Assembly: GCF_022163125.1 (NCBI RefSeq)
Contig: NZ_CP091881.1
Span: 1,116,001 to 1,180,000 of the forward strand
DNA from: Paenibacillus sp. HWE-109
Lineage (GTDB): Bacteria > Bacillota > Bacilli > Paenibacillales > NBRC-103111
Length of the DNA stretch: 64,000 bases
Direction of reading: 5' to 3'
How positions within the stretch are numbered: the first letter of the stretch is position 1; every line of letters begins with the position of its first letter. The position numbers and the translations under genes were made by a program. This document shows positions 28,240-37,904 of this stretch, piece by piece. Below the pieces are notes generated by a model. It was given only the letters and a program-made list of their open reading frames with translations. It did no database searches and was not told where the DNA came from.

Positions 28240-28464
28240 TTGAAAGTATTCCCTGTTCTTGGAATGATTATATTAGCTTTGGTGATCTACATGATGGAGG
28301 CGAGACATGTCAAAAGTGTCAAAGTGAAAGCAACAGTTGGAGGTATCTCCGTTATAGCCTTGACCATTGGGATTCTACTTCTGTATTTCCCGGAAATTCC
28401 TGGGCCGACCGATTGGATTTTACCTGTATTCAAACCGTTGAACCGTATGATTGGAACAGAATAG
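28240..28464 (+). CDS. Small two-helix membrane protein, ger D-subunit-like
   Basis: This 74-residue protein has two membrane helices (about 3-19 and 34-51) and a short tail with IPGPTDW. It starts at TTG 28240 with AGGAGG 9 bp upstream; an out-of-frame ATG at 28236 gives a sequence without membrane character. Its size, two helices and place at the end of a ger operon match the small D subunits known beside several Bacillus germinant receptors, which modulate receptor function. A similar small gene is present in ger operon 2 of this window. Confidence 0.8.
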   Translation: MKVFPVLGMIILALVIYMMEARHVKSVKVKATVGGISVIALTIGILLLYFPEIPGPTDWILPVFKPLNRMIGTE

Positions 28465-28479
28465 AAATGCCTGATACCC

Positions 28480-28520
28480 AAAAAGCAGTCAAGAGGATAT
28501 GCCTCTATGACTGCTTTTTT
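28480..28520. terminator. Bidirectional terminator after ger operon 1
   Basis: AAAAAGCAGTCAAGAGG pairs with CCTCT and TGACTGCTTTTT around a 5-nt loop, with one unpaired A. A and T runs on both sides serve the converging ger operon and regulator gene. Confidence 0.9.
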
Positions 28521-28534
28521 ATCGTTCTCGAAGC

Positions 28535-30772
28535 TCACTCTTTTACAAATTCATTTCTATATTGACTTGGTGTGCATCCCGTCGCCTTTTTAAAAGCGCT
28601 GAAGAAGTGGCTTCGGGTTTGGAATCCTGTCTTGGAAGCAATGATAGCTAACGTATCCTCCGTGTTGACCAGTAAATATTTGACCTGCTCAATACGCTGA
28701 AGCAAGATGAAATCGGCTAAAGTGACCTGTGTGGCCTCTTTGAACAGGTGTCTCAAATAACTGGACGAGAAGCCAAGATGGTCGGCGATGATATCCGTTG
28801 AGAGGAGGGGGTCCTGTAAATGATCCTGGACGTATTCCATGATTTCTTGAACCAGTTCCCCTTTGCGACCACCGATTTGATTCTGGCTGAGGGTTTCCAT
28901 GATGCTGAGGATTTCTTGTTCGATCCAAGTTTGTGCTTCAGCGAGTGAAGAGAATCGATCAGCGCGGAATTCTTCCAAAATAGATTCCTTCATCGTTGTG
29001 ACCTTATTAAATGCTTTGTATAAGCTATAGACGATCATTTGTAATTGGAACAAGCACTCGGAATAGGAAGCATGCTTTAGTTGGACCAGTAACCGGTCTA
29101 GCAGCGCGATAGAACGTTCCGCATCATTCTGCTTAATCACTTGTATCAACTCGTTCAAGGCAATTTGGTCCGGATAGATTTGTTCTTGTTGAAAGCTCTC
29201 TTCCAAGTCAGAATCACAATAAATTTTATTCTCCCCATTAAAAAACTTAAGCAATGACAACTCATACACATCCTGATAAGACTGTCGTAAATTATCTTGG
29301 ATGGATAAGGTGCTACTCAACGCGAGGGAGGTTCGAATTTGCAGCCATTTTTCGATTTGAAGGCCAACATTTTCTAAGGAATCTTTGATGTCAGGCTTAC
29401 TTCTCTGCTCGGTGAAGTCACGGACACCCAACAATAAAACGATATGATCACTGCCCATATCAACGGATTCACACGTGTAGTCAGCTTCGTTGAAGATTTC
29501 TTGTGCAATATTGCCCATGGCATATTTAAGCAGCTTTCGTGAGTTGTAATTATACGTATCTACGAAATATTTGTAGGTTTCTATCCGTAAGATGGCCAGA
29601 TGAAGGTTTTCATATGCCAGCAATGGAGACACTTCGTTATGAACTTTTCCTTCAAGCTTTGTTCCCTGCAACAGCCATTGGCGCAGGAATTCTTCTTTGG
29701 CGATATGGCGATAATCCTTGAGCGAATGATTCATATTCTGAAGGGAATCCATGAGATACGTGAATCCACTTCGAATGATGTCAGCATCCGCTCCCGATTG
29801 TTGAATCGAATGAAGGCCAAGCTTATTTTGTAATTCCGCGGATAGTTTGCGAAAAGGACTTAACGTTCGACGTGAGCTCCAAATGAATAGCAGAAGCATG
29901 AGAATCAGAAGAACCACACACCAAAAGGCTAACTTCTGTTTGAACTTATTAATGTTCTTAGTCAAGAAGTTTTCATCGACTACAAAATGCATCACCCATT
30001 GTTCAATAGGCAGCTCAGCAGATGAAATCTTTCGTTTATCTTTACCTAGTTTATATTCTATGGGTTGAAACGGCTTGTCCGGAGCCTGATAGTAGGTGTC
30101 CGTAAGCGCAACATTCGAAATGCTCTCACCAAGCATTATTTGTTTGTTTTTATCCGTAATATTAATTTGTAAACCAACGGTATCTTCATTCTGCAGCAGA
30201 AACTTTTGAAGTTGATCTTTATTGAGCAAAATGACTAAATAGCCAGAATTCGTTGATGGTGTGTTTGGCATGATCATTCCAATATAGGTCTCATTGCCGA
30301 CTGCATGATTGAAGTAAGAAATGTAGGATGGACGATCCTCCAGAATTTTTCGAATGATACCTTGATCTTGAAAAGTATTGAAATCCTGCAGGCTCGTTGA
30401 GGTGTCTATGACTTTACGCGTTTTCGTATTTACTAAATAGATGGAATGGATGAAAGGCTGCAGGGATGCAAAGCGGCTAGCTGCATTGAAAGCATCCGCA
30501 TCACTGATTGGATCGCGTTGATCTGAGATCAGCCAATAGCTTATCGCGGTGTCCTGATAGGTACTAACCCCAAAGGAACGAATAGTATCGAAAGTAAATA
30601 ACGTATTTTGATAAGAATGCCGCATCTTAGCTAAGGAGAAGGTGTTGACGTCAGCTGCTGCTTGCTTGGAATATTCGTAAGACATGAATAAGGTAAATGT
30701 AAGTAAGATCATGAATAACAGGCTGAGCATTGGAAACAGCAGAGGCATTTTGATCCGAGTTATGATTTTCAT
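28535..30772 (-). CDS. Membrane-bound AraC-family regulator
   Basis: This 745-residue one-component regulator has a first membrane helix (about 10-30), an extracellular sensing region (about 31-280), a second helix (about 281-300), a cytoplasmic linker, and a C-terminal AraC double helix-turn-helix (about 645-745) with FSSSYLRHLFKEA and TRSHFFSAFKKATG. It combines sensing and DNA binding in one chain, replacing the YesM/YesN pair used by the first cassette. It is divergent from the second sugar cassette, which it probably controls. No phospho-acceptor or kinase domain is present. Confidence 0.9.
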   Translation of the reverse strand: MKIITRIKMPLLFPMLSLLFMILLTFTLFMSYEYSKQAAADVNTFSLAKMRHSYQNTLFTFDTIRSFGVSTYQDTAISYWLISDQRDPISDADAFNAASRFASLQPFIHSIYLVNTKTRKVIDTSTSLQDFNTFQDQGIIRKILEDRPSYISYFNHAVGNETYIGMIMPNTPSTNSGYLVILLNKDQLQKFLLQNEDTVGLQINITDKNKQIMLGESISNVALTDTYYQAPDKPFQPIEYKLGKDKRKISSAELPIEQWVMHFVVDENFLTKNINKFKQKLAFWCVVLLILMLLLFIWSSRRTLSPFRKLSAELQNKLGLHSIQQSGADADIIRSGFTYLMDSLQNMNHSLKDYRHIAKEEFLRQWLLQGTKLEGKVHNEVSPLLAYENLHLAILRIETYKYFVDTYNYNSRKLLKYAMGNIAQEIFNEADYTCESVDMGSDHIVLLLGVRDFTEQRSKPDIKDSLENVGLQIEKWLQIRTSLALSSTLSIQDNLRQSYQDVYELSLLKFFNGENKIYCDSDLEESFQQEQIYPDQIALNELIQVIKQNDAERSIALLDRLLVQLKHASYSECLFQLQMIVYSLYKAFNKVTTMKESILEEFRADRFSSLAEAQTWIEQEILSIMETLSQNQIGGRKGELVQEIMEYVQDHLQDPLLSTDIIADHLGFSSSYLRHLFKEATQVTLADFILLQRIEQVKYLLVNTEDTLAIIASKTGFQTRSHFFSAFKKATGCTPSQYRNEFVKE

Positions 30773-30997
30773 GAGTATCCCCCTCTAATAGCTAACTTCT
30801 ATTATAGGAAAGGCAGTTCCTTCATGGAAGTACTTATTCTGCTTCCTTGTATTCAATACGGCTATTCGCATCTGTACAGCCATTTGAAGGACTGCATCGT
30901 CAATCTTCTGACTTTACCAGTCCTTGCCGAGCGAATTATGATAAGCACATCGACAAGAGCTGCTATTACAACAAAAAAGGGTTGAGGTGATGAACAG

Positions 30998-31909
30998 ATG
31001 GGTTTCTTTAAAGAAATCAGGAAAAATGTCGATCTCTACATATTGGCATTGCCTGGTCTTCTATTTCTACTTATTTTCGCTTATGTCCCTATGTCGGGTC
31101 ATTTGCTCGCTTTTAAGAAATATCAACTTATGAATGGGATATGGGGAAGTCCCTGGGTTGGATTTGATAATTTCAAATTCTTCTTTCAAGGTCATGATTG
31201 GATTCAGGTAACCTTCAACACATTGTTCCTAAATGGATTATTCATTATCTTCAGTTTACTCATTTCTGCCAGCGTTGCGATCCTCTTAAATGAGATTCGT
31301 ATGAAGCTGTTTAAAAAACTAGCACAATCCATTATATTCTTGCCATATTTCATCTCATGGTTAGTGGTTAGTTTAATGGTGTTCGCGATCTTAAATACAG
31401 GTGATGGCTTGCTGAACAAATTCCTGATCACCCTCGGGCTGCCCGAAGTAGCATGGTTCCAGAAGTCGGGTGCCTGGCCGGCCATCTTAACCATAATCTA
31501 TGTGTGGAAATTTGCAGGCTACTATTCGGTTATTTTCCTAGCTTCTATTACAGGAATTTCATCCGATTATTATGAAGCAGCCGAAATTGACGGTGCATCA
31601 CGGTTTCAACAAATCATTCATATTACAATTCCTTTGCTCAAACCGATTATCATCATGCTTGCCTTACTGGGTGTCGGTCGGATTTTCTATGGCGATTTTG
31701 GCATGATTTATGGAATCGTAGGTGACAATGGAGTCCTCTTCCCGACAACGGATGTCATTGATACGTATTCGTTCCGCGCCTTGCGTCAACTAGGGAATTT
31801 CAGCATGTCGGCAGCCGTAGTTTTTTATCAATCCATTATGGGATTGATTTGTATCGTCGTGTTTAACGGATTAGTCCGCAAAATCGATAAAGATTCAAGT
31901 TTGTTCTAG
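30998..31909 (+). CDS. Sugar ABC transporter permease (LplB type), cassette 2
   Basis: This is a 303-residue CUT1 permease with about six helices; the first helix is at about residues 14-34. The EAA loop is seen as EAAEIDGASRFQQIIHIT. It is clearly the same type as the first cassette's permease, but without the Lys-rich N-terminal extension. GAGGTGA precedes ATG 30998. It probably pairs with the next gene, and no ATPase gene is present nearby. The 225-bp gap upstream, divergent from the regulator, must hold both promoters, but I could not place them with confidence. Confidence 0.93.
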   Translation: MGFFKEIRKNVDLYILALPGLLFLLIFAYVPMSGHLLAFKKYQLMNGIWGSPWVGFDNFKFFFQGHDWIQVTFNTLFLNGLFIIFSLLISASVAILLNEIRMKLFKKLAQSIIFLPYFISWLVVSLMVFAILNTGDGLLNKFLITLGLPEVAWFQKSGAWPAILTIIYVWKFAGYYSVIFLASITGISSDYYEAAEIDGASRFQQIIHITIPLLKPIIIMLALLGVGRIFYGDFGMIYGIVGDNGVLFPTTDVIDTYSFRALRQLGNFSMSAAVVFYQSIMGLICIVVFNGLVRKIDKDSSLF

Positions 31910-31921
31910 GAGGTTAACCGT

Positions 31922-32815
31922 TTGAATGCTAATCTGAAGAACTGGTCGTTGCGTGAAAAAACATTTGGAATGGGTATGAACTTAATTGTTCTGTTATTTG
32001 CTTTGTTTTGTTTTGTGCCATTCTGGCTCGTCTTCATTGATTCCTTTGCTTCAGAAGCCAGCTTTATGGCTCATGGGTATCAACTACTACCGAGCGCTCT
32101 AACACTCGATGCGTATAAATTCATTTTGCAAGGAGATCAAATCTTTCGCAGTTACCGGGTCTCTATATTGGTTACAATTATAGGAACTGCACTTTCAGTG
32201 ATTATTACAGCGATGTATGCCTATGTAATTGCAAACCGTAAGGTTAAATATCGCAATATCCTTTCATTCCTTACGTATTTTACGATGGTTTTTGGCGCTG
32301 GACTGGTCGGCTTCTACATCTTGATCGCTAACTGGCTGCATCTGAAGGATTCCGTTTGGGCACTCATTTTACCGTATTTGTTAAATCCATTTTATGCATT
32401 TATACTCGTATCTTTTTACCGGACGTTACCTTATGAAATTAATGAATCGGCGACCATCGATGGAGCTAGAGAAATTCGTATATTCTTCAAAATTATTTTG
32501 CCTATCACGGCGCCGGCCATTGCAACAATAACGCTATTTTATGCGCTGCAATATTGGAACGACTGGTGGTTATCCCTTCTGTTTATCGATAATTACAAGC
32601 TGCATCCGCTTCAAATGATGATCCGTCAGCTCATTTCGAACTTGAATGTTTCTTCTTATGTTTCAGGAAGCAGTACTTCCTATAGTGTGTCAGCACCTAC
32701 GAATGTTGTTCAAATGGCAACTGTGTGCTTAACGATCGGTCCTATTGTACTCGTATATCCCTTCGTTCAGAAATATTTTGTCAGAGGTTTGACTGTTGGC
32801 GCGATTAAAGGGTAA
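31922..32815 (+). CDS. Sugar ABC transporter permease (YtcP type), cassette 2
   Basis: This second permease of cassette 2 has 297 residues. The first helix is near 20-40, the EAA-type loop is NESATIDGAREIRIFFKI, and the C-terminus KYFVRGLTVGAIKG is typical of the YtcP group. It starts with TTG 31922 preceded by AGGAGG. It lies 12 bp after its partner gene, which suggests coupled translation. Confidence 0.92.
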   Translation: MNANLKNWSLREKTFGMGMNLIVLLFALFCFVPFWLVFIDSFASEASFMAHGYQLLPSALTLDAYKFILQGDQIFRSYRVSILVTIIGTALSVIITAMYAYVIANRKVKYRNILSFLTYFTMVFGAGLVGFYILIANWLHLKDSVWALILPYLLNPFYAFILVSFYRTLPYEINESATIDGAREIRIFFKIILPITAPAIATITLFYALQYWNDWWLSLLFIDNYKLHPLQMMIRQLISNLNVSSYVSGSSTSYSVSAPTNVVQMATVCLTIGPIVLVYPFVQKYFVRGLTVGAIKG

Positions 32816-32818
32816 TGT

Positions 32819-32845
32819 TGTTCCCCGGGTGATGCCGGTTGAACA
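32819..32845 (+). promoter_or_regulatory. Hairpin before the cassette 2 binding-protein gene
   Basis: TGTTC..CCGG can pair with CCGG..GAACA between permease and binding-protein genes. The position corresponds to the hairpin in cassette 1, and it has no T tract. It may shape relative mRNA stability. Confidence 0.3.
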
Positions 32846-32882
32846 TATAAGGAAGATGTTTCATAAAGGGAGGCAAACAGAA

Positions 32883-34424
32883 ATGAAGAAATGGATTAGC
32901 TTAGGTTTGACAGCAGTTACCGTTATGGCGGTATTGGCAGGCTGCAGCAATGGAGACAAGGTGGCGGAATCCGCAACATCCTCAGCTGCAACGAACACAC
33001 AACAATCTTCAGCTGTGAAGAAGAACGAGCCAGCTACACTTAAAATCATGATTCCAGGTGATCGCCCGAAAGATTTTGACACCGTGATTGCAGAAGCGGA
33101 AAAACGCATGTCGGGTACACTTAATGTGAAGCTGAACGTGGTTTTCGTACCGTTCTCTGACATCACTCAAAAAACACAAGTTACGCTAGCGTCTGGAGAG
33201 GATGTCGACTTAGTATTCGATGCACCTTGGGTTCACTTGAGTCAAATGGTAGCAGGCAACTATTATGAACCGTTAGGTGATTTACTCAAACAATATGGCC
33301 CGGATATATTAAAAGCGAGATCCGAACAATTATGGAATTCTAATAAATATAACGGCAAAATTATGGCGATCCCGCTTACCAATTCCTACTTTCAAGGTCG
33401 TGTCTTTTACGTCCGCAAAGATCTGAGAGAGAAATATGGCGTAGCACCAATTAAGACGTACGATGATTTGATTAATTATGCCAAAGTCATCAAGGAGAAA
33501 GAGACCAATATTGCACCTATTATCGCGGGAAAAGGCGCAATGGGTTGGGCGAACTTCCGTAAGTTATTCGATTACGATAGCCACATTGATGATACACAAA
33601 TTGGTACGAATGGTGTTCTCTTCTTGAAAAACAACGACGGTAAGGTCTACAATATGTTTGATCAAATGGATCCAACAGTTTGGAACTGGATTACCGATGT
33701 TAGAAAACTATATACCGATAAATTGATGTATCAAGATGTGTTATCGGTCAAAGATGCCAAGGCCGAATATAAAGCGGGTAAAGCAGCCATTATCAATGCC
33801 AACGATTTTGGTGTGAATGCTGACGATGCGGCTGCGGTGAAGAAGAGCGTAAATGGCGAGATTGAAGCTGTGACTTTGTTTAAACAAGAGAAGGGAGCGA
33901 ATGTGTCTACTTTCCAAGCTTGGAATTTCCTCGCTCTGACGCATGTTAGCAAAAACAAAGAGCGTGCGATTCAATTCTTAAACTGGACACAGCAAAAGGA
34001 TAACTATGACTTGCTTGCATACGGGATAAAGGGCAAAAACTGGGAGCCTGTTGGCGACGATCAGTACAAGAAGCTTGATAACGACTATGCGTGGTTCCCT
34101 TATGCATGGCTTTGGAATCCAACTATGGATCGCTATGATCAAAGCCTGGGCGCGGAGACGATTGTCCTGAACAAATACACGGCTGTTAGTGAAAACTTTA
34201 CACCGAGTAAATTAGCTGGTTTTACTTTCGATTCTGCGTCAGTTGCGAATGAGGTTGCTCAACTGAATACACTTCGGGACAAGTACATGGATCCTATCTT
34301 TAATGGTGTAGTGGACCCGCAAACGTATTGGGATAAATATAAAGCCGAAGCGAGCTCCGCGGTGAAGAAAATTCAAACCGAAATGCAGAAGCAAATTGAT
34401 GCTTTCTTATCTGTGAAAAAATAA
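32883..34424 (+). CDS. Extracellular sugar-binding lipoprotein, cassette 2
   Basis: This 513-residue solute-binding lipoprotein has signal peptide MKKWISLGLTAVTVMAVLAG with lipobox LAGC, then a Ser/Thr/Ala-rich linker. The rest resembles LplA-like family 1 binding proteins. ATG 32883 was chosen because GGGAGG lies upstream and the signal peptide begins there. It presumably delivers oligosaccharide to the two permeases just upstream. It is the last gene before a strong hairpin that separates transport from the esterase and GH88 genes. Confidence 0.92.
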   Translation: MKKWISLGLTAVTVMAVLAGCSNGDKVAESATSSAATNTQQSSAVKKNEPATLKIMIPGDRPKDFDTVIAEAEKRMSGTLNVKLNVVFVPFSDITQKTQVTLASGEDVDLVFDAPWVHLSQMVAGNYYEPLGDLLKQYGPDILKARSEQLWNSNKYNGKIMAIPLTNSYFQGRVFYVRKDLREKYGVAPIKTYDDLINYAKVIKEKETNIAPIIAGKGAMGWANFRKLFDYDSHIDDTQIGTNGVLFLKNNDGKVYNMFDQMDPTVWNWITDVRKLYTDKLMYQDVLSVKDAKAEYKAGKAAIINANDFGVNADDAAAVKKSVNGEIEAVTLFKQEKGANVSTFQAWNFLALTHVSKNKERAIQFLNWTQQKDNYDLLAYGIKGKNWEPVGDDQYKKLDNDYAWFPYAWLWNPTMDRYDQSLGAETIVLNKYTAVSENFTPSKLAGFTFDSASVANEVAQLNTLRDKYMDPIFNGVVDPQTYWDKYKAEASSAVKKIQTEMQKQIDAFLSVKK

Positions 34425-34434
34425 TAAAATGAGC

Positions 34435-34470
34435 AACTGTCGTAAGGGAATTCCTCTTACGACAGTTTTC
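34435..34470 (+). terminator. Terminator or attenuator before the esterase gene
   Basis: A perfect 12-bp stem (34435-34446 with 34456-34467) with a 9-nt loop is followed by TTTTC. Only about 20 bp remain to the next start, so some read-through into the esterase and GH88 genes is likely. Confidence 0.75.
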
Positions 34471-34487
34471 ATATGGAGGATGAGCTT

Positions 34488-35522
34488 ATGTGGGCAGCGG
34501 ATCAATTTCTGGCAACTGAATATGAAAAATCAAGGATGAACCAAGGGCTAGATCGCAGCAGGCAGGCGAACGATCGAAAAGTACATCTAAGAGAAGTTTT
34601 AGCCCGGTCCATCGGTACTTTTGAGAAGGAAGAAAATCATACGCCAGTGCTTTTGGAGGAAATGGACTGTGGCACGTATATAAGAAAGCGGGTAGAACTC
34701 TCTGCCACGCCAGGATTAACATTTCCTGCTTATGTATTAGTACCTAAAGGATTTGGAAAGTCAAAACTGCCAGGTGTAGTGGCTGTTCACGGTCACGGAT
34801 ATGGAAGTAGACAAATTCTAGGGATGCATCCGGACGGCTCATGGGATGAAGGGCAGCCTGGCATTTATCATAATTTTGCCCTCGAATTGGTTCATCGAGG
34901 CATGGTTGTGATTGCACCAGACGTCGTGGGATTCGGAGAGAGAAGGTTACAGTCAGACTTAAAAGAAGACCCTAATGCTCCTAGCTCTTGTTATACGATG
35001 GCTGCACAATTGTTAATGGTTGGTAAGACATTGACAGGGCTTCGTATTCAAGAGGCTTTATGTACATTAGATTACTTTAGTGGTTTGGAGGAAGTAGACC
35101 CAGAACGTATTGGAATCATGGGTTTCTCAGGAGGCAGTTTGATAGCCTTCATTGCCTCCGTCCTAGACGAGCGCTTGCATGCAACTGTGCTGGCAGGCTT
35201 CCCTAACACGTTCAAAGAAAGTATTCTTGCGGTTCACCATTGTCTGTGCAACTATACCCCGGGTATTCTGAATCATGCCGAATTACCGGAACTGATTAGC
35301 TTAATTGCGCCTAGACCGCTGTTTCTCGAGTCGGGCTTGGATGATCCGATTTTTCCCAAAGAAGGATTTATTAAAGCTGTCGAAGCCATTCAAGCTGCTT
35401 ATACGAGTATTGGAAAGCCAGATCTTCTGGCAACAGATCTTTTTCCTGGTGCTCATGAGATTAGCGGGAGATTGTCATATGATTGGATGTACGCAAAGCT
35501 AACCGAAAGTCTTGGATATTGA
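34488..35522 (+). CDS. Alpha/beta hydrolase, putative carbohydrate esterase
   Basis: This 344-residue alpha/beta hydrolase of the dienelactone / acetyl-xylan-esterase-like type has nucleophile Ser214 in IGIMGFSGGS, an acid Asp in SGLDDPIFP, and His in FPGAHEISG. There is no signal peptide. It lies directly before a GH88 gene, so removal of acetyl or other ester groups from imported uronic-acid oligosaccharides is a reasonable inference. GGAGGA lies 7 bp before ATG 34488; the ATG at 34473 has no ribosome site. Confidence 0.82.
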   Translation: MWAADQFLATEYEKSRMNQGLDRSRQANDRKVHLREVLARSIGTFEKEENHTPVLLEEMDCGTYIRKRVELSATPGLTFPAYVLVPKGFGKSKLPGVVAVHGHGYGSRQILGMHPDGSWDEGQPGIYHNFALELVHRGMVVIAPDVVGFGERRLQSDLKEDPNAPSSCYTMAAQLLMVGKTLTGLRIQEALCTLDYFSGLEEVDPERIGIMGFSGGSLIAFIASVLDERLHATVLAGFPNTFKESILAVHHCLCNYTPGILNHAELPELISLIAPRPLFLESGLDDPIFPKEGFIKAVEAIQAAYTSIGKPDLLATDLFPGAHEISGRLSYDWMYAKLTESLGY

Positions 35523-35550
35523 AATCAAATAAACTTAAGGGGTAGAAGAA

Positions 35551-36711
35551 ATGAGTATGCTTGAGGCAAAAGACCAAATTTGGCTAGAGAATGTGATTGG
35601 CAAAATTAAATTGAAAATGGACTGGGTCAGCGAAAAGTCCAAACATAAAATTCCGTACACGACCATCAACGGCACACATGATAATCGCATCGTGGACAAT
35701 CCTACTGGTACCGAAACGGATGAAATTAACTGGTGGACCAACGGCTTCTGGGGCGGCATGATGTGGCTTATGCATCACGAAACAGGTAACGAGAAATATA
35801 AAGAAATCGCACAAATCTCCGAAAAAGAATTAGATCGCTGTTTTGATGAATTTTACGGTTTGCATCATGATGTTGGATTTATGTGGTTGCCGACGAGTAG
35901 GGCGAATTATAAAGTGACGCAGAATCCGGAATCTCGCAAACGAGCACTCCATGCTGCTGTACTGCTCGCAGGTCGCTTTAATTTGGCAGGCGGCTTTATT
36001 CGGGCATGGAACGAAGTAGAGGGCTCTGATACAAGAGGCTGGGCGATTATCGACTGCATGTTTAATATTCCGCTGCTATACTGGGCTTCGGAAGAAACGG
36101 GTGATCCAAGGTTCAAGCAAATTGCGATGAAGCACGCCGATACGGCGATGACGGCGTTTGTCAGACCGGATGGATCTGTGAACCACATTGTAGAATTTGA
36201 TCCGTTTGAAGGCGGCGTAGTTAGAACGTATGGCGGCCAAGGATATGAAGAAGGTTCTTCCTGGACGAGAGGGCAGACCTGGGCGTTATATGGGTACATG
36301 ATGAGCTATATTCATACGCAAAAGGATGACTATTTGCAAACCGCGAAACGTATTGCCAACTATTTTATCTCAAACATTCCAGCAGATGGCGTGATTCCGG
36401 TTGATTTCCGTCAGCCGAAAGTACCGAAGCGCGAGGATGATACGGCTGCAGCGATTGCAGCATGCGGTCTGATTGAAATTGCGAAAGTCGTAGGCGAGCA
36501 TGAGAAGGATCTGTATCTGGGTGCTGCGTTGAAGATGCTCCAAACGTTGGATAGCTCCCGGATCAATTGGACAACTGACAGTGATAGCTTGGTTCAATAC
36601 GGTTCAGCCGCCTATCATTCGGCAAACCATCATCACGCGATTATTTATGGCGACTACTATTTCATGGAAGCGATTTTCAAGCTAAAAGGGAACGATTTGT
36701 ATCTATGGTAA
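35551..36711 (+). CDS. GH88-family unsaturated glucuronyl hydrolase, second copy
   Basis: This 386-residue enzyme has the same architecture as the GH88 protein at 14734-15870: INWWTNGFWGGMMW, GLHHDVGFMW with Asp107, WAIIDCMFNIPLL with Asp168, and SSWTRGQTWALYG. It is expected to remove unsaturated uronic acid from lyase products in the cytoplasm. Two diverged copies in two separately regulated cassettes suggest different substrates instead of simple redundancy. AAGGGG precedes ATG 35551. It converges with ger operon 2 over a gap of only 46 bp, with no clear terminator. Confidence 0.88.
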   Translation: MSMLEAKDQIWLENVIGKIKLKMDWVSEKSKHKIPYTTINGTHDNRIVDNPTGTETDEINWWTNGFWGGMMWLMHHETGNEKYKEIAQISEKELDRCFDEFYGLHHDVGFMWLPTSRANYKVTQNPESRKRALHAAVLLAGRFNLAGGFIRAWNEVEGSDTRGWAIIDCMFNIPLLYWASEETGDPRFKQIAMKHADTAMTAFVRPDGSVNHIVEFDPFEGGVVRTYGGQGYEEGSSWTRGQTWALYGYMMSYIHTQKDDYLQTAKRIANYFISNIPADGVIPVDFRQPKVPKREDDTAAAIAACGLIEIAKVVGEHEKDLYLGAALKMLQTLDSSRINWTTDSDSLVQYGSAAYHSANHHHAIIYGDYYFMEAIFKLKGNDLYLW

Positions 36712-36757
36712 AGGGGGAATAGGAGAACAAGGGATACTCGGTGAATCACTGTCTCGT

Positions 36758-37879
36758 TCATTTTTCTGGAATTATTTTGAGCGTTCCACTCTTTTTGCTT
36801 CTGAAAATAGTAACTATAATGATTAAAATCAGAGGGAGAAGGTATGCGAAATTGTCGAATAAAGTCCACATCACATAACCGTCTTCCATGAACGAAGGTT
36901 CATTGGGGTACATCGTGATAGAGAGGAGAAGACAGATAACCGCAATGGGATAGGTCAGGATGCGATCATCTTTCAATTTGAACAGTTGCGATATAACATT
37001 CGTTAATATAAATAATAGGATGCTGGTTTTCATATACGATCCGATAATCAACGAGAATCCGATCACCGATTCAGTTCTTTCGAGAATTTCTTGAATAAAG
37101 ATCAACCGAGCAAGCAAGAACAAGGAGTATTTAAGCTCACCGGTCAAAGGGCCTAAAACCATTATGGAACATACAATAGATGCCAGTAATGTAATGCCGT
37201 TGATAATCAAAGCGAAAACCATATATTTTCCAATCTTGTCTTTGTCTTTCTTGCGCACAAACGGAAGGATTGCTGCGTACAGCGCAACCTCAACATAGGG
37301 AAATCCATAGGCGATATAGGCACCGTGAAGGACCGGTTTAATCCCGTCTGGTATAATAGGAAGCAGGAATTCCGGGTGAAAATAAGGTGAAACCAACGCC
37401 AAAACCAAGAAGATAAATCCGAACATCATGAAAAGCAAGACAACGAACATTCTGGCCATCACTTCAATCCCGGCGCGTGCAGTCAAGGCAATCACAATAA
37501 AAAATAAACAATTAATCGCATAGCTAGGTGTTTCTTTCATCATCGTGCTTTTGAAAAAGCCTCCAATTTCAATTACAATCGCGGCAACCTGCCAGAACAT
37601 AGCGCAAATATAGGGTACGGCGACGATTATCGTAAGCCATTTCCCTATGGACTGGCGGCTGTATTCAATGAAGGCCATTCCCGGATACTTTCGCTGTAAG
37701 TAAAGAACGCAAGTCAGAATAAACATGCCCAATGCAAATGCTAACAAGAAAGAGATCCATGCCCCATTTTTCGCAGCGCCTGCCAGAGGACCCGGTATAA
37801 GAACGATAGACGAACCAGTCATGCCTGCGAGAAACAGCATACCCACTTGAAACGAACTAATGCTTTCCATGTTTTTCAT
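36758..37879 (-). CDS. Spore germination permease-like protein, GerB family (operon 2)
   Basis: This 373-residue protein with about ten membrane helices belongs to the GerAB-like amino-acid-permease family. It is the last gene of ger operon 2, after A, C and the small D gene, which differs from the usual A-B-C order. ATG at 37879 follows GAGGG at proper distance; an ATG 12 bp farther upstream has no ribosome site. The helices (AIVIEIGGFF, FIVIALTARAG and similar) contain several charged or polar residues, as expected for a ligand-binding permease fold. Confidence 0.9.
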   Translation of the reverse strand: MKNMESISSFQVGMLFLAGMTGSSIVLIPGPLAGAAKNGAWISFLLAFALGMFILTCVLYLQRKYPGMAFIEYSRQSIGKWLTIIVAVPYICAMFWQVAAIVIEIGGFFKSTMMKETPSYAINCLFFIVIALTARAGIEVMARMFVVLLFMMFGFIFLVLALVSPYFHPEFLLPIIPDGIKPVLHGAYIAYGFPYVEVALYAAILPFVRKKDKDKIGKYMVFALIINGITLLASIVCSIMVLGPLTGELKYSLFLLARLIFIQEILERTESVIGFSLIIGSYMKTSILLFILTNVISQLFKLKDDRILTYPIAVICLLLSITMYPNEPSFMEDGYVMWTLFDNFAYLLPLILIIIVTIFRSKKSGTLKIIPEK

Positions 37880-37904
37880 AATGTCCCTCATACTTTATGT
37901 AATT

